A DNA stretch of 11,394 nucleotides from CAZQFV01 sp964613665 (GCA_964613665.1 CAZTIG010000091.1:1-11394); one strand, 5' to 3'. Counted from the stretch's first letter, positions 1 through 10,990 are shown. Translations and numbers: made by a program. The notes: a model not told the origin generated them from the sequence alone.

Positions 1-94
1 AGCGAAGCGGAGAGCGGCGAAGTCGAAGGGCCGCTTGCCCCTGGAGGCGCGGCCGCCCTTCGACTACGCGGCCTTTGGCCGCTCCGCTCAGGGA
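1..94. repeat. Imperfect palindromic intergenic repeat
   Basis: The core is a perfect 10-bp inverted pair, agtcgaaggg at 21-30 and cccttcgact at 56-65, extended by ccgc (31-34) against gcgg (49-52). An outer pair is gagcggc (12-18) against gccgctc (78-84). The 14 nt at 81-94 recur inverted at 11375-11388. This looks like a dispersed palindromic repeat of the kind common between genes in high-GC Chloroflexota-like genomes; that comparison is from memory. It may act as a bidirectional transcript end for an upstream gene outside the window, but it has no U-tract. Confidence 0.6.
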
Positions 95-147
95 TCGGCC
101 GCGCTCCTTGCCCATCTAGAGACATGCATCCCACCAGCCGCTCGCTA

Positions 148-176
148 TTGACAGAGCACGCCGCCGCTGCTATACT
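148..176 (+). promoter_or_regulatory. Sigma-70-type promoter for ccmE-ccmF-PDZ operon
   Basis: A perfect -35 hexamer TTGACA (148-153) is followed after exactly 17 nt by TATACT (171-176). The bases TGC just upstream of the -10 (168-170) give an extended -10. Transcription would start near 183, leaving a leader of about 100 nt before the ccmE start at 283. I see no riboswitch or strong hairpin in that leader. Confidence 0.8.
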
Positions 177-282
177 GCTGCCGCAGCAAGGACCTGTTCT
201 CTGACCGGGCGCCTTTCAGCGTCTTCTCATCTCGCGGGCGTATCATCCTCTTGACCACGGACCTGCGCCGGGAGGTAAGAGG

Positions 283-678
283 GTGAAACGTGCCTACATC
301 ATCGGCGGTATCCTCGTCGTGGGGGCCATCGTCCTGGGCGTGGTGGCCTTCTCCAGCAGCCTGACCCCCTACGTGACGCTGGCCGAGGCCCGGGAGCACG
401 GCGGCACGGTGCAGATCCACGGGTACCTCGATCGCACCCTCGGGTACGACTCCGCCGGCCACTTCCGCTTCGTCCTGGTCGACGACAAGGGCGACACCAT
501 GACCGTGGTCTATGAGGAGGCGCTCCCGGCGAATTTCGCGCAGGCCGAGGGCTTTGTCCTCAACGGCCGCTACGACCCCGCGGCTGGCCTCTTTCGGGCT
601 AACAAGATGCTGGTCAAGTGCCCGTCCAAGTACCAGGAGCGGGGCGGGCCGGCGCCGCCCACGCCGCAGGTGCCCTGA
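283..678 (+). CDS. ccmE: Cytochrome c-type biogenesis protein CcmE, cysteine (CxxxY) type
   Basis: Periplasmic haem chaperone that receives haem from CcmABCD and hands it to CcmF for attachment to apocytochrome c. The 131-aa product has an N-terminal membrane anchor at about residues 5-24, then the OB-fold beta-barrel (about 30-112), including the VQIHGYLD and FVLNGRYD strands. The haem-binding motif sits at the end of the barrel and reads CPSKY (C113, Y117). Most proteobacterial CcmE proteins have HxxxY here; the cysteine form is known from Desulfovibrio and archaea. The tail is short and proline-rich. The start is GTG at 283, chosen for the ggaggtaa site at 271-278. The gene is first in its operon, 2 nt from ccmF. 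Identification is firm; the exact haem linkage is inferred from related proteins. Confidence 0.9.
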   Translation: MKRAYIIGGILVVGAIVLGVVAFSSSLTPYVTLAEAREHGGTVQIHGYLDRTLGYDSAGHFRFVLVDDKGDTMTVVYEEALPANFAQAEGFVLNGRYDPAAGLFRANKMLVKCPSKYQERGGPAPPTPQVP

Positions 679-680
679 CG

Positions 681-3293
<2,613 letters not shown>

Positions 3294-3303
3294 GGAGGAG
3301 GCC

Positions 3304-3831
3304 ATGGAAAAGCGATCGCACGTCTTCTGGGCGGTGGCGGTTGCCGCCGTACTGCTGAGCCTGTGCATCGGGGCGCTCGGCGGCCTGCTGATCGGCGGGG
3401 TGGCCGGCTTTGCGGTTGGGCGGGGCTGGGAGCGGGCGGCTATGCCGGCCGCTGCGCAGGTGGAGATGATGCCCGTGCCCCCGGTCACCCTGCCGCCCCT
3501 GCCGCGGGAGCCGTACGCGCCCGTGCTTCCAGGGACTACCGGCGCCCTGGTCGTCTGGGTGGGGCCGGGCACGCCGGCCGCGGAGGCCGGCCTGCAGCCG
3601 GGCGACGTCATCGTCGCCGTGGACGACGAGCAGGTGAGCGCAAGCCGGCCGCTCCCCGATCTGATCGCCCAGTACCGGCCGGGTAGGCAGGTCACGCTGA
3701 CGGTCCTGCGCGGCGACACCCGCCTGCGGCTCCAGGTGAAGCTGGACAACCACCCCGACCAGCCGGGCCACGGCTACCTGGGCGTGCGGGTGCAGAGCTT
3801 GGACGAGCGGCCCAGCCAATGGGTGCCGTAG
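3304..3831 (+). CDS. Membrane-anchored PDZ-domain protein
   Basis: A 175-aa protein with a long glycine-rich hydrophobic segment (about 8-38), a proline-rich linker (about 47-78) and one PDZ domain (about 79-147). The PDZ domain contains the HtrA-style AAEAGLQPGDVIVAVD stretch at 92-107. No serine protease domain is present, so this is not a DegP/HtrA enzyme but probably a binding or scaffold protein facing outside the membrane. A GYLGVRV strand at 157-163 looks like the first strand of a second PDZ domain, but the protein ends soon after. The start at 3304 is set by a strong aaggaggagg site at 3292-3301, 10 nt after the ccmF stop. The position suggests co-expression with ccmE/ccmF; a role in cytochrome maturation is only inference. 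Confidence 0.8.
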   Translation: MEKRSHVFWAVAVAAVLLSLCIGALGGLLIGGVAGFAVGRGWERAAMPAAAQVEMMPVPPVTLPPLPREPYAPVLPGTTGALVVWVGPGTPAAEAGLQPGDVIVAVDDEQVSASRPLPDLIAQYRPGRQVTLTVLRGDTRLRLQVKLDNHPDQPGHGYLGVRVQSLDERPSQWVP

Positions 3832-3894
3832 AGCAGCCGGCCGTGCAGCGAAGGCAGTGACGGGCTGCTGGGCAGCGGGGCAAGGAGTACCAAA

Positions 3895-4439
3895 GTGCGG
3901 CCGCTCGTGGGCGTCCTGGCACCGGCCGGCGGCATTGCCGCCGGATTGCCTCTGCCCGACATAGACCTGCGGCTGCCCTTTCTGCTGCATCGCTCCGGCC
4001 TGACGCACGGGTTTCTGCTGCCCCTGCTGCTGTTCCTGCTGGTGCGGTCGGCCAAAGCCTTCTGGCCGCGGCTCTCTGTCTGCGGCCTGAGCGGGGCCGT
4101 GGTCACCACCTCGCCTTTGACCTCTTCCCGCAGGGGTGGATGGGCTACGCCCTCGTCTCCCTGCCCTTGGCCGGCCGCACCTCCCCGGTCTTTTCCTGGC
4201 TATGGTTGGCATTCGGCATGATCGTCTGCCTGGGCATTGTCCTGGCGCTGCTGCGGCAGGGCTGGGAGGTCGCCACAGGGCTGCTCGGTCTGGCGGCGGC
4301 CTTGGCCGTCTACGCGGCGGTCCAGCAGGTGGCCGTCTGGCCTGCGCTGTTGGCGGTGGCCGCGGTGACGGCAGCCGCCTTGCCCGTGCGATCCTGGTAC
4401 GCGAGGGTGCGGGCCAGGGGCCGGCGCGGCCGGATATGA
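3895..4439 (+). pseudogene. YdjM/DUF457-like membrane metal-dependent hydrolase, interrupted by a frameshift
   Basis: Two overlapping open frames appear to be halves of one gene. The first starts at GTG 3895 with an aaggag site at 3882-3887. It encodes LPDID, then LLHRSGLTHG and a hydrophobic helix, and would run to 4221 in a low-quality tail. The second frame, open to 4439 with an internal ATG at 4140, reads HHLAFDLFPQGWMGYALVSL from 4104 and then has three hydrophobic segments. The order D-x-D, H-R, T-H and H-x4-D matches the conserved metal-site pattern of the YdjM/DUF457 family. The reading moves from frame 1 to frame 0 close to 4101-4104, as a one-base deletion would cause. The joined product would be about 180 aa. 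The alternatives are an assembly error, or independent translation from 4140 (weak agggg at 4132-4136). The family assignment rests on motif order. Confidence 0.6.
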
Positions 4440-4466
4440 TCTCGCTCGTGCACGATTCAGGTTTTG

Positions 4467-4475
4467 TGGTATAAT
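4467..4475 (+). promoter_or_regulatory. Extended -10 promoter upstream of the class V aminotransferase
   Basis: TGG followed by a perfect TATAAT (4470-4475) forms an extended -10 element. The -35 position (around 4447-4452, cgtgca) is poor, which fits an extended -10 promoter. Transcription would start near 4482, about 96 nt ahead of the ATG at 4578. The same 9-mer TGGTATAAT occurs on the minus strand at 11305-11297. Confidence 0.7.
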
Positions 4476-4517
4476 CGGTCTGCATCGCAGCAGGGACAGA
4501 CGGACAGAGTGGTTCGT

Positions 4518-4553
4518 GTCCGGTGCGGTGAACGGGTGCCCATCGCGCCGGAC
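4518..4553 (+). promoter_or_regulatory. Strong hairpin in the aminotransferase leader
   Basis: Bases 4518-4530 can pair with 4541-4553 in a 13-bp stem (two G-U pairs) around a 10-nt loop. The stem ends 11 nt before the aaggagg ribosome site at 4565-4571. No U-tract follows, so it is not a simple terminator. It could stabilise the mRNA or modulate translation of the aminotransferase-serA-DUF1015 transcript. I recognise no known riboswitch class in it. Confidence 0.5.
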
Positions 4554-4577
4554 CATGCCCAGAGAAGGAGGTCGCAG

Positions 4578-5648
4578 ATGGTTCCCAAGCTCTTCATCCC
4601 CGGGCCGACCCACGTGCGCGAGGAGATCCTGCAGGCCCAGGCCATGCCCATGATCGGGCACCGCGCGCCAGAGTACAGCACCTTGCAGCAGGCGGTCACC
4701 CCCAAGCTCCAGCAACTCCTCTACACGCAGCAGCGCGTCTATCTCTACACCTCGTCGTCATCCGGCGTGATGGAGGGGACGGTTCGCCAGTCTTCGGTCA
4801 AGCGCGTGGCCAACTTTGTCAACGGCGAGTTCTCCGGTCGCTGGGCCGAGATGACCCGCCGCAACGGCCTGGCCTGCGACCGGATCGACGTGCCGATCGG
4901 CCAGGCCATCACCCCGGAGCTGGTGGACGACACCCTGTCCAAGGGCGACTATGACGCCATCACGGTGGTCATGAACGAGACCTCGACCGGCGTGATGAGC
5001 CCGGTCCAGGAAATCGCCGCCCTGGTCCACGCCAAGTATCCCGACGTGTTGCTCCTGATCGACGCGGTCTCCTGCATGGCCGGCGTCAAGATCGAGTTCG
5101 ACGCCTGGGGACTGGACGTCTGCCTGGCCGGCGTGCAAAAGTGCTTCGCCCTGCCGCCGGGACTGACGATCTGCGCCGTCAGCGACCGCGCCCGCGAGCG
5201 GGCCAAGCAGGTGCCGTTCCCCGGCCACTACTTTGCCTACGACGAGATGGACAAGTCCTATGACAAGTTCCAGACCCCGGCCACGCCCTGCATCAGCCTC
5301 ATCCAGGCGCTGAACGTGCAGATGGACGCCATGCTGGCCGAGGGGCTGGAGAACCGCTTCCGCCGCCACGACGAGATGGCCGCCATCGTGCAGAGATGGG
5401 CACGGCGGCACTTTGCCCTCTTCTCGGACGGGCCCTACCTCTCCAAGACCGTCACCAACGTCACCAACACCCGGGGCATCGATGTGAAGGTCCTGAACGG
5501 CGAGTTGCGCAAGCGCGGCGCCATTATCTCCGACGGCTACGGCAGCCTGAAGGGCAAGTGCTTCCGCATCGCCCACATGGGCGACCTGACCGTGGCCGAC
5601 ATCGAGTGGCTGCTGGCGCAGATCGACGACATCCTGCAACTTGGGTAG
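4578..5648 (+). CDS. Class V PLP-dependent aminotransferase (phosphoserine/serine-glyoxylate/alanine-glyoxylate type)
   Basis: A 356-aa fold-type I enzyme of the SGAT/AGAT/SerC-like group. Visible family features are the N-terminal FIPGPTHV, the SSSSGVMEGTVR phosphate-binding region (59-70), D162 in IDAVSC that contacts the PLP ring nitrogen, and the Schiff-base lysine K188 in GVQKCFALPPGL. R330 in FRIAHMG would bind the substrate carboxylate. Its place directly before serA suggests that it transaminates 3-phosphohydroxypyruvate to phosphoserine, as class V enzymes are thought to do in organisms without classical SerC; glyoxylate transamination remains possible. The ATG at 4578 is chosen for the aaggagg site 6 nt upstream, since the longer in-frame extension overlaps the promoter. 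A 41-nt gap separates it from serA. Fold assignment is firm, substrate inferred. Confidence 0.88.
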   Translation: MVPKLFIPGPTHVREEILQAQAMPMIGHRAPEYSTLQQAVTPKLQQLLYTQQRVYLYTSSSSGVMEGTVRQSSVKRVANFVNGEFSGRWAEMTRRNGLACDRIDVPIGQAITPELVDDTLSKGDYDAITVVMNETSTGVMSPVQEIAALVHAKYPDVLLLIDAVSCMAGVKIEFDAWGLDVCLAGVQKCFALPPGLTICAVSDRARERAKQVPFPGHYFAYDEMDKSYDKFQTPATPCISLIQALNVQMDAMLAEGLENRFRRHDEMAAIVQRWARRHFALFSDGPYLSKTVTNVTNTRGIDVKVLNGELRKRGAIISDGYGSLKGKCFRIAHMGDLTVADIEWLLAQIDDILQLG

Positions 5649-5689
5649 TAGCACGCAACTGTTCTGCATCTTGCATACGGAGGTAGGCT

Positions 5690-6601
5690 ATGAAGCTGCT
5701 CGTCTGTGATCCGACCGAAGCGGAAGCCGTGCAGATGATGCGCACGGCCGGCATCGAGGTGGACGTCCGCGATGATATCTCGCCGGCCGACCTGGAGGCG
5801 GTGGTGGGCGGCTACGACGCCATCGTCGTGCGCAGCCGCACCAAGGTCACCGCGGCGGTGATCGACAAGGGGCTGCCCCGGCTGAAGCTGATCATCCGCG
5901 GCGGCGTGGGCGTGGACAACATCGACGTCAAGTACGCCGAGTCCAAGCGCGTCGAGGTGCGCAATACCCCGGCCGCCTCGTCCAACTCCGTGGCCGAGCT
6001 CACGCTGGGCTTTCTGCTGGCCCTGGCGCGGCAGATTCCGCAGGCCACGGCCTCGATGAAGGCCGGCCAGTGGGAGAAAAAGGCCTTTGGCGAGGGCATG
6101 GAGCTGGCCGGCAAGACGCTGGGCCTGATCGGCTGTGGCCGCATCGGGACGCTCGTTGCCCGGAAGGCCGCCGCGCTCGGCATGACGGTGATCGGCTGCG
6201 ACCCCTACGTCTGCAACTGGACCGACTGCGTCCGCGGGACCGGCCTGGACGAGGTACTGGCCAAGTCCGACTTTATCTCCCTGCACGTTCCGCTGACGCC
6301 CGAGACGAAGAACGTCCTCAATGCCGAGACCCTGGCCAGGACCAAGAAGGGCGTCTACATCGTCAACTGCGGCCGCGGCGGCACCATCGACGAGGCGGCG
6401 CTCTACGACGCCATTGTCGGCGGACAGGTGGCCGGCGCGGCGCTCGACGTCTTTGCCGACGAGAAGGAAGATCGCGGCAAGCGGCTGATGGCGCTGCCGC
6501 AGGTCATCGGTTCGCCGCACGTGGGGGCCGGGACCAAGGAGGCCGCCGGCCGGGTCGGCGCCGAGGTGGCGCAGATCGCCATCGAGTTCAGCAAGCGCTA
6601 G
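5690..6601 (+). CDS. serA: D-3-phosphoglycerate dehydrogenase, short ACT-less form
   Basis: NAD-dependent D-2-hydroxyacid dehydrogenase of 303 aa that should oxidise 3-phosphoglycerate to 3-phosphohydroxypyruvate, the first step of serine synthesis. The Rossmann motif GCGRIG is at 148-153, with D171 placed to bind the NAD ribose. Catalytic residues are R229 in NCGRGG, E258 in the DVFADE loop and H277 in SPHVGAGT. RGGVGVDNID (70-79) and NTPAASSNSVAE (92-103) are typical substrate-side motifs. The protein stops after the catalytic core, so the C-terminal ACT domain that gives serine feedback inhibition in E. coli SerA is absent. The start at 5690 has a ggaggt site at 5679-5684. A related 2-hydroxyacid dehydrogenase cannot be fully excluded, but the aminotransferase neighbour supports serA. 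Confidence 0.88.
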   Translation: MKLLVCDPTEAEAVQMMRTAGIEVDVRDDISPADLEAVVGGYDAIVVRSRTKVTAAVIDKGLPRLKLIIRGGVGVDNIDVKYAESKRVEVRNTPAASSNSVAELTLGFLLALARQIPQATASMKAGQWEKKAFGEGMELAGKTLGLIGCGRIGTLVARKAAALGMTVIGCDPYVCNWTDCVRGTGLDEVLAKSDFISLHVPLTPETKNVLNAETLARTKKGVYIVNCGRGGTIDEAALYDAIVGGQVAGAALDVFADEKEDRGKRLMALPQVIGSPHVGAGTKEAAGRVGAEVAQIAIEFSKR

Positions 6602-6606
6602 AGGAA

Positions 6607-6680
6607 CGGTCAGCGGTCAGCGATCGGCAGTCGGCGAGCAGAGTGCTGGCGCCGATCGTCGCAAGCTGATCGCTGACCGC
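6607..6680. repeat. Inverted repeat between serA and the DUF1015 gene
   Basis: The 13-mer gcggtcagcgatc (6613-6625) is perfectly complementary to gatcgctgaccgc (6668-6680), with a 42-nt loop. The left arm is preceded by a tandem copy of cggtcag (6607-6613 and 6614-6620). It fills the 97-nt gap between the two genes. It may be a small mobile repeat or an RNA stem that tunes readthrough. There is no U-tract, so I do not call it a terminator. Confidence 0.65.
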
Positions 6681-6698
6681 CATGCAAGGAGCAAGCCC

Positions 6699-8015
<1,317 letters not shown>

Positions 8016-8061
8016 CACGGTGTGGAGGGGATGCCGATCGGCGGAGCGAAAGGGGTAGCCG

Positions 8062-8399
8062 ATGGGTCCCGAAGGGGCCGGAGCGAGCGCGGGGCTGGTC
8101 TGCCCGGAGTGCGGCGCTGCTCTGCCTCCGGAGCGTCAACATACGCCTTGGTGCGAGTGCAGTACGTCGAGCACTGGGAGTCACTCCCGGTAGCCCTCCG
8201 CCAGGGGGTGTACGGCAAGGCGGTGGCTTCCTTGCGGTCGATCTACGACACGCATCCCTCGTACCAGGACCGCTGGCGTGCCCTACAGCAGCTCGAGGAT
8301 GCCGGCCCGCCCGAGCGCGACGCGCGGCCGGCCATACTGCTCCTGCCCCAGGCTGCCGAGCTGGGCCGGGGGCTGACGCTGCAGCTGCTGCGGCGCTGA
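8062..8399 (+). pseudogene. Zinc-ribbon protein with TPR-like tail, apparent frameshift
   Basis: The frame from ATG 8062 gives a zinc-ribbon start, LVCPECGAALPPERQHTPWCEC (residues 12-33), but stops at 8193 after 43 codons. A different frame, open from 8022 to 8399, continues with coding-looking sequence from about 8150: WESLPVALRQGVYGKAVASL, then HPSYQDRWRALQQLEDAG, similar to half a TPR unit. Its own upstream part (8022-8150) is Arg/Gly/Ser-rich and looks like a shadow. The simplest reading is one gene of about 112 codons with a one-base loss between roughly 8150 and 8190. An aaagggg site at 8049-8055 precedes ATG 8062. An intact 125-aa protein from 8022 is the alternative. I cannot name the family. 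Confidence 0.45.
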
Positions 8400-8432
8400 A
8401 GTGCGCTGCGGCGGGCCCGAGGAGGCCGGTCG

Positions 8433-8924
8433 ATGGACGGTGCCCAGTTCGTGACCGTGGATGCCGGGAACGTCGCCCAGTATGGCTTCTTCTGCCAGAA
8501 GAGCAGGCGCAAATCGCCGGGCTACCGGCAGAAGCTGGAGTGGCTGCAAGAGCGCCTCGCCGAGGGTCTCCGCATCCACATTGCCTATGAGAACGGGCAC
8601 CAGGTCGGCTTCATCGAGTACATCCCCGGCGAGCTCGCCTGGCGGGCGGTGCGGGCCGGCGGCTACATGGTGATCCACTGCCTGTGGGGCATCGGTCGCT
8701 CGAAGGGCCAGGGCATCGGTTCCCGGCTGGTGGGAATGTGCCTGGAGGCGGCCCGCGAAAAGGGCCTGTCGGCACGCGCGGTCGAGCTGAGGGACTGCCG
8801 CCAGGTCCAGGAAACGGCCCCTTGCGCCTACGGCGTCTTCGGCCGGGTCTACGACGGGCGACTGCTGACCTACCGGCCCCTGGGCAAGGACAACGTGTTG
8901 GACCTGCTGGAGCGGGAGGCGTGA
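8433..8924 (+). CDS. YoaP-like GNAT acetyltransferase, internally shortened
   Basis: A 163-aa protein. The N-terminal part (GFFCQKSRRKSPGY at 18-31, IEYIPGELAWRAVRAGGYMVIHCLW at 61-85) and the acetyl-CoA loop GQGIGS (92-97) are typical of a GNAT family related to B. subtilis YoaP. In full-length members (about 250 aa) this loop is followed by the rest of the acetyltransferase fold and then a separate YoaP C-terminal domain. Here AAREKG (106-111) runs directly into VELRDCRQVQETAPCAYGVFGRVYDG (117-142), which is that C-terminal domain. About 85-90 residues seem to be missing in frame. Activity is therefore doubtful. The start at 8433 has gaggagg at 8419-8425, and its stop overlaps the SDR start. 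The family comparison is from memory. Confidence 0.72.
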   Translation: MDGAQFVTVDAGNVAQYGFFCQKSRRKSPGYRQKLEWLQERLAEGLRIHIAYENGHQVGFIEYIPGELAWRAVRAGGYMVIHCLWGIGRSKGQGIGSRLVGMCLEAAREKGLSARAVELRDCRQVQETAPCAYGVFGRVYDGRLLTYRPLGKDNVLDLLEREA

Positions 8925-9730
8925 GCCCGGGCAGCAAGACCGTGCTCGTCACCGGCGCCGCCGGTGGGCTGGGCCGGGCCATCGCCGAGTGCCTGGCCGG
9001 GCGGGGCGACAGCGTCTTTGCCGCGGACGTCGACCAGGCGGGACTGCTGCCGCTGGCGGGGGTTACGGGCGTCACGACACTGCCGCTGGACATCACCTCG
9101 GCGGAAAGCGTGCGAGACGCCGTGGAACAGGTGCGGGCCCGCGGCGGGCTGGACGGCCTGGTGAACTGCGCCGGGGTCTTTGCCGGCGGGCCGCTGGTGG
9201 AGATCCCCGTCGAGGAGGTCCGCCGGGCCCTCGAGGTCAATGTGCTCGGCATGGTCCGCGTGACGCGGGCCTGCTTCCCCCTGCTGCGGGAGCGGCGCGG
9301 CCGGGTGGTCAACATCAGCTCCGAGTCCGGCCGCTTCGTCGCCCCGTTCATCGGGCCGTACTGCATGAGCAAGTTCGCCGTCGAGGCCTACTCCGACGCG
9401 CTGCGCCGGGAGCTGATGTTCCTGGACATGGCCGTGGTGGTGATCCAGCCCGGGCCGGTCCGCACGCCCTTCCTGGGCGTGCCCCCGACCACGTTCGCCC
9501 GCTGTGCCGACGGCTCCTGCTTCCAGGCCCCGCTGCGCCAGGGACAACGCTGGGCGGCGCGCGAGGTCAACCGGGCATGCTCCCCCCAGGCCGTGGCCCG
9601 CGTCGTCTACAGGGCCCTGCACGCCCGCCGGCCCCGGCCGCGCTACCGAGTGCGCAACAACCTGGGGCGGGCCCTGCTGGAGATGCTGCCGGCCACCTGG
9701 GTGGATGCCCTGCTCAGGCGGGCGATCTGA
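8921..9730 (+). CDS. Short-chain dehydrogenase/reductase (classical SDR)
   Basis: A 269-aa NAD(P)-dependent oxidoreductase. It has the cofactor motif TGAAGGLG (11-18), an NCAG motif at 82-85 (usual NNAG), S134 in NISSESGR, and the catalytic pair Y147 and K151 in PYCMSKFAVEAY. PGPVRTPF at 177-184 is the usual loop after the substrate pocket. The substrate cannot be read from sequence; the type resembles retinol/steroid-dehydrogenase-like SDRs acting on lipophilic alcohols. GTG at 8921 overlaps the GNAT stop (GTGA), so it is probably translationally coupled. The nearest purine-rich site, gggagg at 8914-8919, is unusually close. The 3' end overlaps the convergent aminotransferase gene by 17 nt. 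Confidence 0.88.
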   Translation: MSPGSKTVLVTGAAGGLGRAIAECLAGRGDSVFAADVDQAGLLPLAGVTGVTTLPLDITSAESVRDAVEQVRARGGLDGLVNCAGVFAGGPLVEIPVEEVRRALEVNVLGMVRVTRACFPLLRERRGRVVNISSESGRFVAPFIGPYCMSKFAVEAYSDALRRELMFLDMAVVVIQPGPVRTPFLGVPPTTFARCADGSCFQAPLRQGQRWAAREVNRACSPQAVARVVYRALHARRPRPRYRVRNNLGRALLEMLPATWVDALLRRAI

Positions 9731-10940
9731 GCGAGCTCCTCAGCCGTTCCCTTTCCATTTGTGCCGTCCGCTCGTGATCCAGCAAGCCCAGCGCCTGGCC
9801 CACGCGCTCCAGCGCCTTGCGGATGTTCTCGACCGAGTTGGCATACGAGAGGCGCAGGTAGCCCTCCCCGTAGCTCCCGAAGGAGGTCCCGGGCAGCACG
9901 GCGACGCCGGCCTCGTGCAGCAGGTAGTCGGCGATCTCCCGGGCCGGCCGGCCGAACGACTTGACGTTGGGGAAGGCGTAAAAGGCCCCGGCGGGAATGC
10001 GGCAGCTCACCCCGGGGATCGCGTTCAGGCCGGCCACCATGACGTCGCGGCGGCGGCGGAACTCGGCCACCATCCTGTCCACCTCGTCCTGTGGTCCGCG
10101 GAGGCCGGCGATGCCGGCCCACTGGGTAAAGGCCGCCGTGCAGGAGACGCTGTTGGTGGCCAGCTTGGCAAAACCCGCCGCCAGTTTCTCCGGCATCACC
10201 CCGTAGCCCATGCGCCAGCCCGTCATGGCGTACGTCTTGGAAAATCCATCGAGGATGACGGTGCGCTCCTTCATCCCCGGGAACGAGGCGATGCTGGCGA
10301 ACTCGCCCTCGTAGAGGATGCGCGAGTAGATCTCGTCGGAGAGGATGTAGCAGTCGTAGCGCTCGGCCAGGTCGGCGATCTCCTCCAGGTCGGAGCGGCA
10401 CAGCGCGCCGCCGGTGGGGTTGTGCGGCGAGTTGAGGATGATCAGCGTGGTGCGCTTGCTGATGACCTTGCGCAGCACGTCCAGGTCGAAGCAGAAATCG
10501 TTCTCCTCCAGCAGCGGCACCGGCACCGGTCGGGCCTGCACCAGGTTGATCATCGACTCGTAGATCGGGAAGCCGGGGTTGGGGTAGATGACCTCGTCGC
10601 CCGACTCGACCAGTGCCATGATGGTAAAGTAGATGATCGGCTTGCCTCCGGGCACGATGACCACGTTCTCCGGTCCCACCTCGATGCGGCGGGTCCGGGC
10701 GACCTGCTCGGCCACGGCCTGGCGCAGCTCGGGGATGCCGGCCGAGGGCGTGTAGTGCGTGTAGCCGGCGCGCAGCGCCTCGATCGCCGCCTGGACGATG
10801 TTCTCCGGGGTGTCGAAATCGGGCTCTCCGATCTCCAGGTGGACGATCTCCCGGCCCTGCGCCTCGAGCGCCCGTGCCCGGGCCAGTACCTCGAAGGCCG
10901 TCTCCGTTCCCAGCCGGCTCATCCGTCTTGCCAGGCGCAT
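9714..10940 (-). CDS. Class I PLP-dependent aminotransferase (aspartate aminotransferase Ib-like)
   Basis: A 408-aa fold-type I aminotransferase. It opens with SRLGTETAFEVLARA and has EIGEPDFDTP (36-45), GYTHYTPSAGIPELRQAV at 59-76, SPHNPTG with N174, D202 and Y205 in LSDEIYS, the Schiff-base K235 in GFSKTYAMTGWRMGY, and R363 in LRLSYA for the substrate carboxylate. This is the aspartate/aromatic aminotransferase Ib group; aspartate or alanine specificity cannot be decided by eye. The ATG (10940-10938) is chosen for the aggaggt site 4-5 nt upstream, against a longer version from 10991 that runs into the neighbouring stop. It follows the MoaD/ThiS-like gene by 50 nt, probably in one transcript. 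Confidence 0.9.
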   Translation of the reverse strand: MRLARRMSRLGTETAFEVLARARALEAQGREIVHLEIGEPDFDTPENIVQAAIEALRAGYTHYTPSAGIPELRQAVAEQVARTRRIEVGPENVVIVPGGKPIIYFTIMALVESGDEVIYPNPGFPIYESMINLVQARPVPVPLLEENDFCFDLDVLRKVISKRTTLIILNSPHNPTGGALCRSDLEEIADLAERYDCYILSDEIYSRILYEGEFASIASFPGMKERTVILDGFSKTYAMTGWRMGYGVMPEKLAAGFAKLATNSVSCTAAFTQWAGIAGLRGPQDEVDRMVAEFRRRRDVMVAGLNAIPGVSCRIPAGAFYAFPNVKSFGRPAREIADYLLHEAGVAVLPGTSFGSYGEGYLRLSYANSVENIRKALERVGQALGLLDHERTAQMERERLRSSLRSPA

Positions 10941-10990
10941 CTTGACCTCCTCGTCGAGTTCAAGCCCAGAGCGACGCTGCCCCCGGTCCA

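Noticed and set aside
618..680. Upstream start for ccmF at 618
   Set aside because: It would overlap the end of ccmE by 61 nt and add a Pro/Ala/Gly-rich stretch before the membrane segment; the ATG at 681 fits the family.
8033..8042. 10-bp palindrome gccgatcggc after DUF1015
   Set aside because: No loop or U-tract and short enough to occur by chance in this GC-rich sequence.
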